This document shows, piece after piece, positions 62,141 through 64,000 of a stretch of 64,000 bases of DNA (positions are counted from its first letter, which is position 1; each line of letters starts with the position of its first letter). The notes beneath the pieces were generated by a model, which had not been told where the DNA came from, did no database searches, and saw nothing but the letters and a program-made list of their open reading frames with translations. Origin of the DNA: Clostridia bacterium (lineage in GTDB: Bacteria > Bacillota > Clostridia > Christensenellales > Christensenellaceae); assembly GCA_017439085.1 (NCBI GenBank), contig JAFRTU010000008.1, positions 1-64,000 on the forward strand, given 5' to 3'. The translations under genes were made by a program, and so were the position numbers.

Positions 62141-62992
62141 ATGGAAAAAACGTATGAGAGGCTTAAGTATATCATTGCCGTTGTGCTCTACGGAACCATC
62201 GGTATGCTACTTAGATATGTCTCTTTACCTAGCGAAATAGTCGCCATGTGCAGGGGCCTTATTGGGTCTCTGTTCATTTTCATATATATGAAGACTACCC
62301 ATAAAGAGATCAACAAGGAAGCTATAAAAAGAAACAAGAAATGGCTTATTCTTGGAGGAATATGTCTGGGACTAAACTGGGTATTCCTTTTTTCAGCTTA
62401 TGTCAAAACTACCGTAGCTATAGCAAGTCTTTGTAATTATATGGCTCCTGTGATAGTCATTCTCATAGCTCCATTAGTACTAAAAGAACAACCTGATAAA
62501 AGAAAGATACCCTGTGTAATAGTTGCATTTATAGGGATAGTTCTAGTATCAGAGTTTTGGAAAGGTTCTGTAGGTAATATATCCGGTATCATTATGGGAC
62601 TTTTAGGAGCCTTGTGTTTTGTAGGAGTGATCATCTGTAATAGGAAACTAAAAGATATATCTGCTTTGGATAAGTCATTAGTTCAGCTGGCTATCTCTGT
62701 ACTAGTCATTTTCCCCTATATACTAATAAATAATATTGGAAAAACAATAGATCTCGACTTTAGGTCCATACTTATCATATTGCTGGTAGGTGTCGTTAAT
62801 ACCGGACTTGCTTATGTCTTCTATTTCAGCGGTATGAGCACACTTCCCGTTCAGGTAGTTGCAATACTAGGGTATTTGGAACCAGTGGTATCTGTTTTGT
62901 GCTCAGTTTTCTTTTTACGTGAATATATGGGTATTTGGGGATGGATAGGTGCTATTCTTGTTATAAGTGCTGCTGCTATAAGTGAAATGTAA
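62141..62992 (+). CDS. EamA-family (DMT) membrane transporter
   Basis: A 283-residue protein with ten membrane helices in two EamA repeats. Typical segments are ASLCNYMAPVIVILIAP and LGYLEPVVSVLCSVFFLRE (the Pro-Glu of the second repeat). It exports or imports a small metabolite, not identifiable. ATG at 62141 follows AAGG; the ATG at 62129 is less well placed. It is AT-rich like its flanks and separates the nuclease-helicase from the BREX-like operon. Confidence 0.87.
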   Translation: MEKTYERLKYIIAVVLYGTIGMLLRYVSLPSEIVAMCRGLIGSLFIFIYMKTTHKEINKEAIKRNKKWLILGGICLGLNWVFLFSAYVKTTVAIASLCNYMAPVIVILIAPLVLKEQPDKRKIPCVIVAFIGIVLVSEFWKGSVGNISGIIMGLLGALCFVGVIICNRKLKDISALDKSLVQLAISVLVIFPYILINNIGKTIDLDFRSILIILLVGVVNTGLAYVFYFSGMSTLPVQVVAILGYLEPVVSVLCSVFFLREYMGIWGWIGAILVISAAAISEM

Positions 62993-63077
62993 GAGAAAAG
63001 AGCATTCTTTCAAATAAGATGTTAGGAATTGATGGTTTATTATAAAATAAAGCTATTATTAATTAAAGGATACCATT

Positions 63078-63494
63078 ATGGGATTTGTAATAGATCAAAA
63101 TAAGATATACCAGATGCGAGATATGAATAATCTCATTATATATCACAAAAGAGTAATGACAAGACAGATAGATTCATTCTCAATTAATGTTCCACTTGCA
63201 CAAAAAATAGTAGATATGGACAATTCTCGAAGATCTTTGCAAATAAGTAAGTGCTTTTTTGAAATACTATCATCACTACCAAATGATACTATTATTAAAG
63301 ATATTGATGTTTTGTTCAATCCAATCTATAAAATAGATGTTATGACTGTTTTAACGTCTACATATAAGTATCACCATTTTAGCTTGATTTGGCCAGGTGA
63401 GTATGCTGATGGTAAACTAGTTTATAGTGAGAAAGGGTATCCTGACTATAAAGAGTTTGAAGTAAGGAAATATGACATTATTTTGGTTATTTGA
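63078..63494 (+). CDS. BrxF-like protein without P-loop (BREX type 3-like)
   Basis: A 138-residue protein. Its C-terminal two thirds fit the BrxF plan from memory: INVPLAQKI strand-helix, KDIDVLFNPIYKIDVMTVL, then HFSLIWPGEYADGKLVYSE and YPDY. BrxF normally carries a Walker A loop after its first strand; here the corresponding place (NLIIYHKRVMTRQ) has no GxxxxGKT, so ATP binding is unlikely. It is followed 15 bases later by a BrxC/PglY-type gene, the order known for type 3 BREX. AAAGGA lies eight bases before ATG. Confidence 0.6.
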   Translation: MGFVIDQNKIYQMRDMNNLIIYHKRVMTRQIDSFSINVPLAQKIVDMDNSRRSLQISKCFFEILSSLPNDTIIKDIDVLFNPIYKIDVMTVLTSTYKYHHFSLIWPGEYADGKLVYSEKGYPDYKEFEVRKYDIILVI

Positions 63495-63509
63495 TAGGAG
63501 GTCTAGGTT

Positions 63510-64000
63510 ATGAAGTATTCCGAATTGATTTCATTCAATCCGATTGAGGACGTTATCCAGCTCACGACTTCGGATAACGCGGATAAAGCCCGCGAATACG
63601 TTAAAACCTACGTGATGTCTGATGCGATGGCTGAAAGTTTACAAGCTCCCGTTATCGATCAGCTTCAAATGGATGAGGTCATCGACAACAAAGGTGTACT
63701 CGTTGTCGGTAACTACGGTACTGGTAAATCTCACCTCATGTCCGTTATCTCCTCCATTGCACACGACGCAGACAATCTGCAGTATCTGCAGAATAAAAAG
63801 TTTGCCGAGAGCATGAAACAGATCGCTGGGAAATTTGAAGTTCTTCGCATTGAGATCGGCGGCGTTACCATGTCGCTGCGTGAGATCCTGTTCGGCTTCA
63901 TCCAGGATGATTTTGATGAGAGAGGCATTTCCTTCGACGTACCTGATTTCAATACGGTTAAGGACAACAAGAAGCTCATCAGAGATATGATGATGGCTTT
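63510..64000 (+). CDS. BrxC/PglY-type P-loop ATPase, DUF6079 (partial)
   Basis: The first 163 codons of a protein that runs past the right edge. Walker A is GNYGTGKS at 67-74, preceded by IDNKGVLVVG, and IGGVTMSLREIL follows. This N-terminus matches the large (about 1200-residue) DUF6079 ATPases of BREX and Pgl phage-exclusion systems. GGAGG lies nine bases before the ATG. Codon use (GTT, CGC, ATC) differs from both the host core and the AT-rich genes to the left, so it came from another source. The remaining BREX genes would lie downstream. Confidence 0.8.
   Translation, partial: MKYSELISFNPIEDVIQLTTSDNADKAREYVKTYVMSDAMAESLQAPVIDQLQMDEVIDNKGVLVVGNYGTGKSHLMSVISSIAHDADNLQYLQNKKFAESMKQIAGKFEVLRIEIGGVTMSLREILFGFIQDDFDERGISFDVPDFNTVKDNKKLIRDMMMA

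Noticed and set aside
51192..64000. Integrative element or transposon with its own integrase
   Set aside because: No integrase, transposase, tRNA attachment site or terminal inverted repeats were seen; only composition shifts and the short repeats around the LytTR pair.

Overview
The window looks like chromosome of an anaerobic, Gram-positive member of the Clostridia (Bacillota). Evidence: sigma-H, RemA, an LTA-synthase-type sulfatase, class B sortase, an S/T kinase with PASTA repeats, a T-box leader on ileS, a SAM-clan riboswitch, strong TTGACA/TATAAT promoters, and gene clusters typical of that class (yicC-remA-gmk-rpoZ-coaBC; priA-def-fmt-rsmB-rlmN-prpC-prkC; rsgA-rpe). Core genes use AGA/AGG almost exclusively for arginine and favour ATA/ATC for isoleucine, which makes foreign segments easy to see. 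No rRNA, tRNA, IS element or CRISPR array was recognised.

Layout: 1-153 is the tail of a sortase-anchored surface protein. 0.3-5.0 kb has cysK (minus) and a biotin-dependent carboxyltransferase operon (carboxyltransferase, OadG-like, biotin carrier, OadA-like). 5.0-11.4 kb carries surE, an RpiR regulator, a flavoprotein, a RelA/SpoT-domain protein, asnS and a thioredoxin-like protein. 11.4-16.6 kb has lysA (minus), a PHP phosphatase with a VanX-like dipeptidase (plus), and serC-serA (minus). 16.8-23.3 kb has an LTA-synthase-like sulfatase, T-box-ileS and a sortase. 24.1-28.9 kb has yicC-remA-gmk-rpoZ-coaBC, a transaldolase-family gene, a small winged-helix protein and a GrpB-family gene (minus). 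29.0-37.7 kb is the priA-to-prkC operon for translation quality, rRNA modification and Hanks-type signalling. 37.8-43.2 kb interrupts the usual prkC-rsgA linkage with two related polysaccharide deacetylase genes flanking kbl-tdh (minus), followed by a P4-less SAM-clan riboswitch in front of an orphan 63-residue protein. 43.3-48.4 kb resumes with rsgA-rpe-(DUF1461)-tsaD-mrnC-rlmB-sigH, then greA and lysS.

From about 50.7 kb to the right edge the window is mosaic. lysS ends in a tRNA-binding domain with foreign codon usage. After it come a LytTR-DUF3021 cassette between imperfect repeats, a small redox/FeS-protein cluster, a UDG-like protein (minus), a membrane-less FtsH-like protease, an ACT-ACT-metallo-beta-lactamase protein, an AT-rich nuclease-helicase (DUF2075 type), a DMT transporter, and at the edge the first two genes of what looks like a type 3 BREX-like phage-defence operon: a BrxF-like protein lacking its P-loop and the start of a BrxC/PglY-type (DUF6079) ATPase.

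The most interesting items are the riboswitch plus orphan small protein at 42.8-43.2 kb, the BREX-like start at 63.1-64.0 kb, the chimeric lysS, and the nuclease-helicase and soluble FtsH-like genes of the right-hand island. Family names are from recognition of motifs by eye; no database search was run.
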